Shown in pieces: positions 41,641 through 48,838 of a DNA stretch of 48,838 nucleotides. The notes under the pieces are model-generated. The model was given only the letters and a program-made list of their open reading frames with translations. It did not search any database and was not told the origin of the DNA. The stretch comes from Nocardioidaceae bacterium. GTDB taxonomy: Bacteria; Actinomycetota; Actinomycetes; Propionibacteriales; Nocardioidaceae. Location of the stretch: assembly GCA_025934895.1 (NCBI GenBank), contig JAICWH010000007.1:1-48838 (forward strand), in the 5' to 3' direction. The position numbers and the translations under genes were made by a program. Every line of letters begins with the position of its first letter. The stretch's first letter is position 1.

Positions 41641-43050
41641 ATGACCCGTGTGAACCGTGTGGTGGTGGTCGGAGGCGGGCCCGGCGGCTACGAGGCTGCG
41701 CTGGTAGCGGCACAGCTCGAGGCCGACGTCACCGTCGTTGACACCGACGGCATCGGCGGCTCGGCCGTCCTGACCGACTGTGTGCCGAGCAAGACGCTGA
41801 TTGCGACGGCCGAGCTAATGGCGGAGATGGAGGAGGCCGATGAGCTCGGGATCCGGGCCACGGGGGTCGACCAGGGCCTGAGAGCCGACCTGCACCGCGT
41901 CAACGTCCGGGTCAAGCGCCTGGCGCTCGCCCAGTCCTCCGACATCGAGGCTCGACTGACAAGGGAAGGGGTGCGGGTGCTGCGGGCCCGGGCCCGGCTC
42001 GACGGGCCCCAGCGGGTGGTGGCGACGCTGACCGGGGGGTCCGGTCAGGACGGCGCGGAGGAGTCCCTGGAGGCGGACGCGATCCTGGTCGCGACCGGTG
42101 CCGCGCCGCGCACGCTGGAGTCGGCCCGCCCGGACGGCGAGCGGATCCTCTCCTGGGAGCAGGTCTACGACCTGCACGAGGTTCCCGAGAAGCTGATCGT
42201 CGTCGGTTCCGGAGTCACCGGCGCCGAGTTCGCGAGTGCCTACAACGCTCTCGGCGTCGATGTCACGCTCGTCTCCAGCCGGGACCGCGTGCTGCCTGGC
42301 GAGGACGCGGATGCCGCGGAGGTCCTCGAGCAGGTGTTCAAGCGCCGCGGGATGACGGTCCTGGGACGGTCCCGGATGGAGTCGGTGGACCGTGACGGGG
42401 ACTCGGTCACCGTGACCCTCACCGACGGCCGCAGCGTGGTCGGGTCGCACTGCCTGCTGGCCCTGGGGTCGGTGCCGAACACTGCGGACATGGGGCTGGA
42501 GACGGCCGGCGTAGACCTCGGCAACGGCGGGTTCGTCACCGTGGACAGGGTCTCCCGTACGTCGGCCCGCGGCGTCTATGCGGCGGGCGACTGCACCGGC
42601 GTACTCATGCTCGCGTCGGTCGCCGCCATGCAGGGCCGGATCGCGATGTGGCACTTCCTCGGCGACGCCGTCGCCCCGCTCAACCTGCGGGCCGTCTCCT
42701 CCAACGTGTTCACCGCCCCGGAGATCGCCACCGTCGGCTGGACGCAGAACGAGGTGGACGCCGGCAGCATCGCGGCCGAGAGCTTCACGCTGCAGCTCTC
42801 GGGGAACCCGCGCGCCAAGATGCAGGGCGTGCGGGACGGTTTCGTCAAGCTCTTCGCCCGGCCTGGCACCGGCATCGTCGTGGGCGGCGTCGTCGTCGGT
42901 CCCCGCGCCTCGGAGCTGATCCACCCGGTCGCGATCGCGGTCTCCCAGAGCCTCACCGCGGACGAGCTGGCGCACGCGTTCACGGTGTACCCCTCGATGA
43001 GCGGCTCGGTCGCCGAGACCGCCCGACGGCTCCACCGCTTCCGCACCTGA
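41641..43050 (+). CDS. lpdA: NAD(P)H-quinone dehydrogenase, LpdA-type flavoprotein
   Basis: A 469-residue flavoprotein of the dihydrolipoamide dehydrogenase family. The FAD fold is VVVGGGPGGYEAA, the NAD(P) fold is VVGSGVTGAEFASAY, and YAAGDCTG binds FAD. The redox pair is broken: only C47 of TDCVPSK remains and the partner cysteine position is A42. The C-terminal HxxxxE motif is also missing. This pattern matches mycobacterial LpdA (Rv3303c), a quinone reductase rather than a lipoamide enzyme, found beside the same genes. Two adjacent ATGs occur (41638, 41641); GTG 41650 is a third option. Confidence 0.93.
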   Translation: MTRVNRVVVVGGGPGGYEAALVAAQLEADVTVVDTDGIGGSAVLTDCVPSKTLIATAELMAEMEEADELGIRATGVDQGLRADLHRVNVRVKRLALAQSSDIEARLTREGVRVLRARARLDGPQRVVATLTGGSGQDGAEESLEADAILVATGAAPRTLESARPDGERILSWEQVYDLHEVPEKLIVVGSGVTGAEFASAYNALGVDVTLVSSRDRVLPGEDADAAEVLEQVFKRRGMTVLGRSRMESVDRDGDSVTVTLTDGRSVVGSHCLLALGSVPNTADMGLETAGVDLGNGGFVTVDRVSRTSARGVYAAGDCTGVLMLASVAAMQGRIAMWHFLGDAVAPLNLRAVSSNVFTAPEIATVGWTQNEVDAGSIAAESFTLQLSGNPRAKMQGVRDGFVKLFARPGTGIVVGGVVVGPRASELIHPVAIAVSQSLTADELAHAFTVYPSMSGSVAETARRLHRFRT

Positions 43051-43063
43051 TCCGAGGTAGGAC

Positions 43064-43993
43064 TCAGAAGCCGCCGAAGTCCCCGCCGCCGCCGAAGTCC
43101 CCGCCGCCGAGGTCGAATCCGCCGCCGTCACCGCCGCCGAACCCGAAGTTCCCGCCGTCCCCTCCACCGAAGTCGAGGTCCCCGCCTCCGTCGTACCCGT
43201 CGTACCCGCCGTCGCCGGAGTCGCCGCCACCCGAGTCGCCGCCACCCGAGTCGCCGCCGTCACCCGGGTCCCCGTCGCCGAAGTCGCCGTCGCCGCCGTA
43301 GAAGCCGTCGCCACCGATGCCGTCCCAGCCGGGCGACAGCATGGTCGCCAGCATGAACCCGGGCAGCAGTCCGGAGAGCGCGTAGCCGCCGAAGTAGCCG
43401 GACGCCCAGGGCGAGTACGCCGGACCGCCCTGCCAGTAGGGCACCCGACCGGCACCCTGCTGGATGGTGCGGACGTCCGGCTCGGCGCCCTGCTGCACCC
43501 GGTCCGCGTCGGCGGCGCACACCGGCACCTGCCGAGGCTGGCCTCCGGGAGGTGCCCACTGGATGTCCGTCGTGGACGGACCGTGGGCAGGGTTGAAGAA
43601 GCACGGGGGGCGACGGGTCGGGAGCGGGCGGCCGGCCACCCTGGCTCGCACGCACGCCTCTGCGTAGCGACCGTCCTCGAGTGCCTCGGTGACGTGCTTG
43701 ATCTCCTCTGACCTGGTCACCCGGGCCAGGGACTCCTTCGCCGACTCGTAGGAGTCCAGAGCCCGCTGGTAGTCCTGCCGCGTCGCCTCGTCGAGCCGTT
43801 CGGTGAGCAGGTCGCTGTCGAGGCGCTGAAGCTCCTCACCGAAACGGGTGACGTCCTCGTCGGCGACCCGGCGGACCGCCTCCAGGTCGGCGTTACGACG
43901 CTCCTCGAGAGCGCGCCTGTCCCGCCGGGCCCGCACCGCAGACATCGTGAGCAGCACGGCCGCGATGATCACGATGAGCGCCAGAAAGGTCAT
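43064..43993 (-). CDS. Membrane-anchored Gly/Asp-rich protein with Cys-pair motif
   Basis: A 309-residue protein with one N-terminal transmembrane helix (2-20). A charged coiled-coil-like part (20-118) follows, then a motif with two cysteines (C131 in CFFNPAHGP, C159 in VPVCAADA) that may bind metal or form a disulfide. The last 85 residues (225-309) are almost only Gly, Asp, Ser, Tyr and Phe in short repeats (GGGDS, GGGDFGG). I recall this layout from unnamed actinobacterial proteins but know no function. ATG 43993 lies 6 nt after TAACCT. It is convergent with lpdA (13-bp gap). Confidence 0.8.
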   Translation of the reverse strand: MTFLALIVIIAAVLLTMSAVRARRDRRALEERRNADLEAVRRVADEDVTRFGEELQRLDSDLLTERLDEATRQDYQRALDSYESAKESLARVTRSEEIKHVTEALEDGRYAEACVRARVAGRPLPTRRPPCFFNPAHGPSTTDIQWAPPGGQPRQVPVCAADADRVQQGAEPDVRTIQQGAGRVPYWQGGPAYSPWASGYFGGYALSGLLPGFMLATMLSPGWDGIGGDGFYGGDGDFGDGDPGDGGDSGGGDSGGGDSGDGGYDGYDGGGDLDFGGGDGGNFGFGGGDGGGFDLGGGDFGGGGDFGGF

Positions 43994-43999
43994 TACGTG

Positions 44000-44005
44000 A
44001 GGTTA
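44000..44005 (-). promoter_or_regulatory. -10-like hexamer, minus arm of bidirectional promoter
   Basis: TAACCT on the minus strand ends 6 nt before ATG 43993. It lies exactly 17 bp from the plus-strand hexamer at 44023-44028, so each hexamer occupies the -35 position of the other. Confidence 0.5.
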
Positions 44006-44022
44006 CCCGCAGTCCCGCAGAC

Positions 44023-44028
44023 CATACT
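44023..44028 (+). promoter_or_regulatory. -10-like hexamer, plus arm of bidirectional promoter
   Basis: CATACT ends 6 nt before ATG 44035. TACTGT, two bases further on, is an alternative hexamer. Confidence 0.45.
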
Positions 44029-44034
44029 GTGGCC

Positions 44035-45237
44035 ATGTCACCTCGCCCCCGGCTGTTGCTCGCCTGCCTCGCCGCCGCGGCCCCGCTGCTGCCCGCCGCT
44101 GCGCCACCCGTCGCGGCCGCGACCGCCGACCAGGTCTACCCGGTCCCCGCTGGGGGCAGGTACACGCTGCACGGTCACGGCTTCGGCCATGGTCACGGGA
44201 TGTCCCAGTACGGCGCCGCCGGGGCCGCGGTGCACGGTCTGGGCTACCGCGGGATCCTCCGCTTCTACTATCCGCGTACGTCGTCGGGCACGGCCGCGGG
44301 CCGCCTCCGGGTGCTGGTCACCTCCGACTCGACGCCGGACCTGGCGGTCAGCGCGGTCCCGGGGCTGGTGGTCCACGACCTGGGCTCGCGGTCGACGTAC
44401 CACCTGCCACGCATCGCGGGAGTCAGCCGGTGGCGGCTCAGCGCCGCCGGAGACCGGACCGTGGTCGGCTACTTCACGAAGGGCTGGCACCGCTACCGCC
44501 CCGGCGGGCGGCCGGCGCTGGTGGGCGACGGCCAGTTCGGGGCCCGCCGCCCGCTCACGCTGTGGACCCCCTCGGGTCGGCGCACCTATCGCGGCGGGCT
44601 GCGCGCCGCCTCGCCGACCCCAGGGTCGAGCACCCGGCGCACCGTGAACGTGGTGCCTGTCGAGGACTACGTGCGGGGCGTGGTGCCCGCGGAGATGCCG
44701 CCCTCGTGGAGGACCGAGGCCCTCAGGGCCCAGGCAGTCGCGGCCCGGACGTACGCCGTGTGGTCGCGTGCCCAGGCCCCGCGCCGCTACTGGCACATCT
44801 GTGACAGCCCGACGTGCCAGGTCTACCGCGGCGTCGACGGCGAGGACCCACGCGCCGACGCGGCCGTCACCGCGACCGCGCACCGCATCGTGACCTACCG
44901 CGGACGGGCTGCCTTCACCCAGTTCTCCGCCAGCAGCGGCGGCTATACGGCGGCGGGCGGGATGCCGTACCTCGTCGCCAAGCCCGACCCGTACGACGGC
45001 CTGACCGCCAACCCGGTGCACTCGTGGTCGACGGGGCTGAGCGCCAGCCGGATCCAGCACGCGTACCCCGGGATCGGCAGGCTGCACCGCCTGGTGGTGA
45101 CCCGCCGGGACGGGCACGGCCAGTGGGGTGGCCGGGTCCTCTCGATCAGGCTCGACGGGAGCCGCCGCACCGTCGGTGTCTCCGGCGACAGGTTCCGCTC
45201 GGTGTTCGGCCTACGCTCGACCTGGTTCACGCCCTGA
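44035..45237 (+). CDS. Secreted SpoIID/LytB-domain protein
   Basis: A 400-residue exported protein. A signal peptide covers about residues 1-29 (Ala/Leu-rich, cleavage near VAAATA). GHGFGHGHGMSQYGA (47-61) and the segment around E220 (VVPAEMPPSW), with QAVAARTYA, are hallmarks of the SpoIID domain, a lytic transglycosylase that cuts denuded glycan strands in sporulating Bacillus. C257 and C261 (CDSPTC) are the conserved pair. In non-sporulating actinobacteria the target is probably cell-wall peptidoglycan, but this is inferred. ATG 44035 is preferred to the GTG 44029. Confidence 0.9.
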   Translation: MSPRPRLLLACLAAAAPLLPAAAPPVAAATADQVYPVPAGGRYTLHGHGFGHGHGMSQYGAAGAAVHGLGYRGILRFYYPRTSSGTAAGRLRVLVTSDSTPDLAVSAVPGLVVHDLGSRSTYHLPRIAGVSRWRLSAAGDRTVVGYFTKGWHRYRPGGRPALVGDGQFGARRPLTLWTPSGRRTYRGGLRAASPTPGSSTRRTVNVVPVEDYVRGVVPAEMPPSWRTEALRAQAVAARTYAVWSRAQAPRRYWHICDSPTCQVYRGVDGEDPRADAAVTATAHRIVTYRGRAAFTQFSASSGGYTAAGGMPYLVAKPDPYDGLTANPVHSWSTGLSASRIQHAYPGIGRLHRLVVTRRDGHGQWGGRVLSIRLDGSRRTVGVSGDRFRSVFGLRSTWFTP

Positions 45238-45255
45238 CTCCCGCGGCGTCGCAGC

Positions 45256-48200
45256 TCAGGTGCTGAGCACCAGGACGAGGTCGCCGCCCTCGACCTGCTG
45301 GGTGCCGCCGAGCGCGAGCCGCTCCACCGAGCCGGCGACGGGTGCGGTGATGGACGCCTCCATCTTCATCGCCTCGATGGTCGCCACCGTGGCGCCTGCC
45401 TCGACCGTGTCGCCCTCGGCGACGACAATGGTGACGACCCCGTCGAAAGGCGCGGCCACCTGCCCCGGCTTGCTCGGGTCGGCACGCTCGGTGGTGGCGG
45501 CGTCCGCGGACACCGACCGGTCCCGCACGTTGATCGGCCGTAGCTGGCCGTTGATGGTGCACATCACCGTGCGGAAGCCGCGTTCGTCGGGGTCACTGAC
45601 CGCCTGCAGCCCGAAGAACAGCCGCTTTCCCTCCTCGAGGTCGACCTCGTGCTCCTCGCCCGTGCGCAGGCCGTAGAGGTAGTCCGAGGTGGGCAGGGCC
45701 GACAGGTCGCCGTACTTCTCCCGGGACTCGGCGAACGCGCCGGTCGGACCCGGGAACAGCAGTGCGTTGAGCGTCAGCCGGCGGTCGCTGTCCAGGCCCT
45801 TGCGCTGGTCGTCGTCCAGCTCGGTGACGGCGGGTTTGACCGTCCGCCCGGCGAGCGCCTTGGTCCGGAACGGCTCCGGCCAGCCGCCGGGCGGGTCGCC
45901 GAGGTCGCCGGAGAGGAACCCGATCACCGAGTCGGGGACGTCGAACCTGCCGGGGTCGTCGGCGAACTCCTTCGGGTCCGCGCCGACGGCGACCAGGTGC
46001 AGGGCGAGGTCGCCGACCACCTTGGAGGAGGGGGTGACCTTGACGATGTTGCCGAGGATGTCGTTGGCGGCGGCGTACATGTCCTCGATCTGCTCGAACT
46101 TCTCCCCGAGCCCGAGCGACACCGCCTGCTGACGCAGGTTGGAGAGCTGGCCGCCGGGAATCTCGTGGGTGTAGACGCGCCCGGTCGGCGAGGCCAGCCC
46201 CGACTCGAACGGCGCGTAGACCCGCCGGGTCGTCTCCCAGTAGGGCTCCAGGTCGCAGACCGCGTCCAGGTCCAGGCCGGTGGCTCGCTCGGTGTGGTCG
46301 GTGGCCGCCACCAGTGAGGACAGGGCCGGCTGCGAGGTCGTGCCGGCCATCGCCGCGCACGCGGCGTCCACCGCGTCCACGCCGGCGTCGATCGCGGCGA
46401 GCAGGGTCCCGAGCTGACCGCCGGGCGTGTCGTGGGTGTGCAGGTGGACGGGCAGGTCGAAGCGGTCCCGCAGCGCGCCGACCAGGGTGCGGGCCGCGGG
46501 GGCCCGCAGCAGGCCGGCCATGTCCTTGATCGCCAGGACGTGCGCGCCCGCCTCGACGATCCGCTCGGCCAGGGCGAGGTAGTAGTCGAGGGTGTAGATC
46601 CTCTCGTCCGGGCTGGACAGGTCACCGGTGTAGCACAGCGCGACCTCAGCGACGGTGGTCCCCGTGCCCCGCACCGCCTCGATGGCCGGGCGCATCTGCT
46701 CCACGTCGTTGAGGGCGTCGAAGATCCGGAACACGTCGATGCCGGAGTCGGCGGCCTCCGAGATGAACGCCTCGGTCACCTCGGTCGGGTACGGCGTGTA
46801 GCCGACCGTGTTGCGGCCGCGCAGCAGCATCTGCAAGCAGATGTTCGGGACCGCCTGCCGCAGCTTGTCCAGGCGCTCCCACGGGTCCTCGGACAGGAAC
46901 CGCAATGAGACGTCGTACGTCGCACCGCCCCATGCCTCCAGGCTCCACAGCTGCGGCGTCAGGCGCGCGACGTGACCGCCGACGGCGACCAGGTCGCGGG
47001 TGCGGACCCGGGTCGCCAGCAGCGACTGGTGGGCGTCGCGGAAGGTGGTGTCCGTGACGGCGACGGCCTGCTGGTCGCGCAGGGCCCGGGCGAAGCCCTC
47101 CGGCCCGGCCGCCAGAAGGGCCTGGCGGGTGCCGTCCGGAGCCGGCACCGCGAGGTCGAGCGGGGGCAGCTTGCTGACCGGGTCGACGCTGACGGGCGCC
47201 GCGCCGTGCGGCTGGTTGACGGTGACGTCGGCGAGGTAGGTCAGCAGCTTGGTGCCGCGGTCCGCCGAGGACCGTGCGGTGAGCAGCTGCGGGTGCTCCT
47301 CGATGAACGCCGTGGTGATGTGGCCGGACCGGAAGTCCGGGTCGTCCAGCACCGCCTGCAGGAACGGGATGTTCGTGGACACTCCACGGATCCGGAACTC
47401 CGCGACCGCTCGGCGGGCGCGGGCGACAGCGGTGGCGAAGTCCCGTCCGCGACAGGTCAGCTTGGCCAGCATCGAGTCGAAGTGGGCGCTGACCTCGGTG
47501 CCGGAATAGGTCGTGCCGCCGTCGAGCCGGACCCCCGCACCGCCGGGGGACCGGTAGGTGGTGATCATGCCGGTGTCCGGCCGGAAGCCGTTGGCCGGGT
47601 CCTCGGTGGTGATCCGGCACTGCAGCGCCGCGCCTCGGAGCACGAGGACGTCCTGGGAGAGCCCCAGGTCGGCCAGCGTCTCACCGGACGCGATCCGCAT
47701 CTGGGACTGCACCAGGTCGACGTCGGTGACCTCCTCGGTCACCGTGTGCTCGACCTGGATCCGTGGGTTCATCTCGATGAACACGTAGTTGCCGGCGGGG
47801 TCCAGGAGGAACTCGACCGTGCCGGCGTTGCGGTAGCCGATCTCGCTCGCGAACCGGACGGCGTCCGCGCACATCCGCTCCCGGATGGCCGGGTCGAGGT
47901 TGGGGGCCGGGGCGATCTCGACGACCTTCTGGTGCCGACGCTGGACCGAGCAGTCCCGCTCGAACAGGTGGATCACGCTGCCGACCGCGTCAGCGAGCAC
48001 CTGCACCTCGATGTGCCGCGGCTCCACCACGGCCTGCTCGATGAACACCGTCGGGTCCCCGAACGCGCCGTCGGCCTCCCGCATGCAGGTCTCCACCGCC
48101 GCCCGCAGGTCCTCGACCCGGTCCACCCGCCGCATCCCTCGGCCACCACCCCCGGAGACCGCCTTGACGAACAGCGGGAACGGCATCTCGGACGCCGACG

Positions 48201-48636
48201 CCACCAGGGCCTCGACGTCGGTGGACGGCTCGACCGACGCCAGCGTGGGCACGCCGGCAGCCTTCGCAGCGGCGATGGCGCGCGCCTTGTTGCCGGTCAG
48301 CGTCAGCACCTCGGCCGTCGGCCCGATGAACGTGATCCCGGCGTTGCTGCAAGCCTCTGCCAGCTGCGGGTTCTCGGAAAGGAACCCGTAGCCCGGGTAG
48401 ACCGCGTCCGCGCCGGCCCGCACCGCCGCCGCAACGATCATGTCCGGGTCCAGGTAGGCCCGCACCGGGTGCCCGCGCTCCCCGATCTCGTAAGCCTCGT
48501 CAGCCTTCAGCCGGTGCTCGGAGCCCCGGTCCTCGTGCGGGAACACCGCCACCGTCTGGGCACCCAGCTCGTAGGCCGCCCGGAACGCCCTGATCGCGAT
48601 CTCGCCACGGTTGGCCACCAGCACCTTGGAGAACAT
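45256..48636 (-). CDS. pyc: Pyruvate carboxylase
   Basis: A 1126-residue biotin enzyme that carboxylates pyruvate to oxaloacetate (anaplerosis). Biotin carboxylase spans about 1-455 (ATP loop SGGGGRGMR, ERDCSVQRRHQK, EMNPRIQVEH). Carboxyltransferase runs from about 540 (TDTTFRDAHQSLLATRVRT, metal-binding HLHTHDT, catalytic lysine in AIKDMAG), and the carrier domain ends the chain with K1091 in EAMKMEA. The length is normal for the single-chain form. ATG 48636 lies 7 nt after TAGCCT, with TTGCTT as -35. It is convergent with the SpoIID gene (18-bp gap). Confidence 0.97.
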   Translation of the reverse strand: MFSKVLVANRGEIAIRAFRAAYELGAQTVAVFPHEDRGSEHRLKADEAYEIGERGHPVRAYLDPDMIVAAAVRAGADAVYPGYGFLSENPQLAEACSNAGITFIGPTAEVLTLTGNKARAIAAAKAAGVPTLASVEPSTDVEALVASASEMPFPLFVKAVSGGGGRGMRRVDRVEDLRAAVETCMREADGAFGDPTVFIEQAVVEPRHIEVQVLADAVGSVIHLFERDCSVQRRHQKVVEIAPAPNLDPAIRERMCADAVRFASEIGYRNAGTVEFLLDPAGNYVFIEMNPRIQVEHTVTEEVTDVDLVQSQMRIASGETLADLGLSQDVLVLRGAALQCRITTEDPANGFRPDTGMITTYRSPGGAGVRLDGGTTYSGTEVSAHFDSMLAKLTCRGRDFATAVARARRAVAEFRIRGVSTNIPFLQAVLDDPDFRSGHITTAFIEEHPQLLTARSSADRGTKLLTYLADVTVNQPHGAAPVSVDPVSKLPPLDLAVPAPDGTRQALLAAGPEGFARALRDQQAVAVTDTTFRDAHQSLLATRVRTRDLVAVGGHVARLTPQLWSLEAWGGATYDVSLRFLSEDPWERLDKLRQAVPNICLQMLLRGRNTVGYTPYPTEVTEAFISEAADSGIDVFRIFDALNDVEQMRPAIEAVRGTGTTVAEVALCYTGDLSSPDERIYTLDYYLALAERIVEAGAHVLAIKDMAGLLRAPAARTLVGALRDRFDLPVHLHTHDTPGGQLGTLLAAIDAGVDAVDAACAAMAGTTSQPALSSLVAATDHTERATGLDLDAVCDLEPYWETTRRVYAPFESGLASPTGRVYTHEIPGGQLSNLRQQAVSLGLGEKFEQIEDMYAAANDILGNIVKVTPSSKVVGDLALHLVAVGADPKEFADDPGRFDVPDSVIGFLSGDLGDPPGGWPEPFRTKALAGRTVKPAVTELDDDQRKGLDSDRRLTLNALLFPGPTGAFAESREKYGDLSALPTSDYLYGLRTGEEHEVDLEEGKRLFFGLQAVSDPDERGFRTVMCTINGQLRPINVRDRSVSADAATTERADPSKPGQVAAPFDGVVTIVVAEGDTVEAGATVATIEAMKMEASITAPVAGSVERLALGGTQQVEGGDLVLVLST

Positions 48637-48643
48637 GGACAGC

Positions 48644-48671
48644 AGGCTAGTGGTCGGGACCGACAAAGCAA
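48644..48671 (-). promoter_or_regulatory. Promoter of pyc, predicted leaderless
   Basis: On the minus strand TTGCTT (48666-48671), a 16-bp spacer and TAGCCT (48644-48649) precede ATG 48636 by 7 nt. This is the most complete promoter in the window. Confidence 0.55.
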
Positions 48672-48705
48672 GACGGGGTCTCACGCTCGACAGCGAACGG
48701 TCCCG

Positions 48706-48838
48706 TCAGTCCTTGAGCTCGCAGATGACGGCGCCGCTGCTGATGCTGTCGCCCACCTCGGCGGACAGGCCGGTGACCGTGCCGGCACGGTGCGCCCGGA
48801 TGGGCTGCTCCATCTTCATCGCCTCGAGGACCACGATC
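48706..48838 (-). CDS. Biotin carboxyl carrier C-terminus of an acyl-CoA carboxylase (partial)
   Basis: The last 43 codons of a gene that enters from beyond the window edge. The reading IVVLEAMKMEQP contains the biotinylation motif EAMKME, and the chain ends in ICELKD then TGA. This is the carrier domain of an acetyl/propionyl-CoA carboxylase alpha subunit or a stand-alone carrier. It lies 69 bp upstream of pyc on the same strand. Related genomes have an accA-type gene next to lpdA and PNP (from memory), in favour of the alpha subunit. Confidence 0.85.
   Translation of the reverse strand, partial: IVVLEAMKMEQPIRAHRAGTVTGLSAEVGDSISSGAVICELKD

Noticed and set aside
41641-43050. Dihydrolipoamide dehydrogenase of a 2-oxoacid complex
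   Set aside because: The redox cysteine pair and C-terminal histidine are missing, which fits the LpdA quinone reductase type instead.

Overview
The window is about 72-73% GC by eye and is packed with genes on both strands, with G or C at most third codon positions. It looks like the chromosome of an actinobacterium, most likely near Nocardioides/Nocardioidaceae. That placement is inferred from a monomeric isocitrate dehydrogenase, an SCO4848-type small membrane protein, an LpdA-type flavoprotein without its redox disulfide, and an ECF42-type sigma factor. I see no rRNA, tRNA, phage, transposase or CRISPR array. The order sdhCDAB - nucleoside ABC importer - cdd - deoA - add - deoC - phosphosugar mutase - purine nucleoside phosphorylase - lpdA - biotin carboxylases matches, from memory, a conserved core block in Mycobacterium and Streptomyces, so most of the window is core genome.

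Layout. 1-8.8 kb: a DUF2231 membrane protein, NADP-isocitrate dehydrogenase, an MpaB/DUF2236 oxygenase-like protein, a CNNM/CBS transporter-like protein, trpS, a 2H phosphoesterase, an alpha/beta hydrolase and a small membrane protein. 8.9-12.2 kb (minus strand): the succinate dehydrogenase operon sdhCDAB. 12.4-15.4 kb: a stand-alone methylmalonyl-CoA mutase catalytic subunit and an M20 amidohydrolase, separated by a strongly folded intergenic element. 15.5-22.4 kb: a six-gene nucleoside uptake and pyrimidine catabolism operon (BMP lipoprotein, double ATPase, two permeases, cdd, deoA). 22.5-24.1 kb: a DGPF protein and its ECF42 sigma factor with a matching promoter. 24.2-28 kb (minus): a MaoC hydratase, a GH65 phosphorylase and a beta-phosphoglucomutase-like HAD enzyme. 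28-41.6 kb: adenosine deaminase, an aldo/keto reductase, a tiny P-loop ORF, a truncated and a full aldehyde dehydrogenase, deoC, a small acidic protein, prolyl oligopeptidase, a phosphosugar mutase, a uronate-dehydrogenase-like enzyme, an acyl-CoA ligase, purine nucleoside phosphorylase and a gamma-glutamylcyclotransferase-like protein. 41.6-48.8 kb: an LpdA-type flavoprotein, a Gly/Asp-rich membrane protein, a SpoIID-domain secreted protein, pyruvate carboxylase and the biotin-carrier end of another acyl-CoA carboxylase.

How it fits together: imported nucleosides are deaminated (Cdd, Add) and phosphorolysed (DeoA, PNP). Pentose 1-phosphates are isomerised by the phosphosugar mutase. DeoC then cleaves deoxyribose 5-phosphate to glyceraldehyde 3-phosphate and acetaldehyde, and the adjacent aldehyde dehydrogenase pair can oxidise the acetaldehyde. 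Isocitrate dehydrogenase, succinate dehydrogenase, mutase and pyruvate carboxylase carry the central carbon flow.

The most notable non-coding signals are: (i) a -10-like hexamer placed 6-8 nt before the start codon of about 14 genes or mini-ORFs that mostly lack a Shine-Dalgarno sequence, which predicts widespread leaderless transcription; two of these head tiny ORFs whose stop overlaps the next gene's start; (ii) a 114-bp inverted-repeat element at 14089-14202 and related CCCCATGG tandem repeats at 4242-4307; (iii) a 32-bp tandem-repeat family found just downstream of two genes; (iv) an interlocked bidirectional promoter at 43994-44034. I did not find a convincing wholly new multi-gene system.
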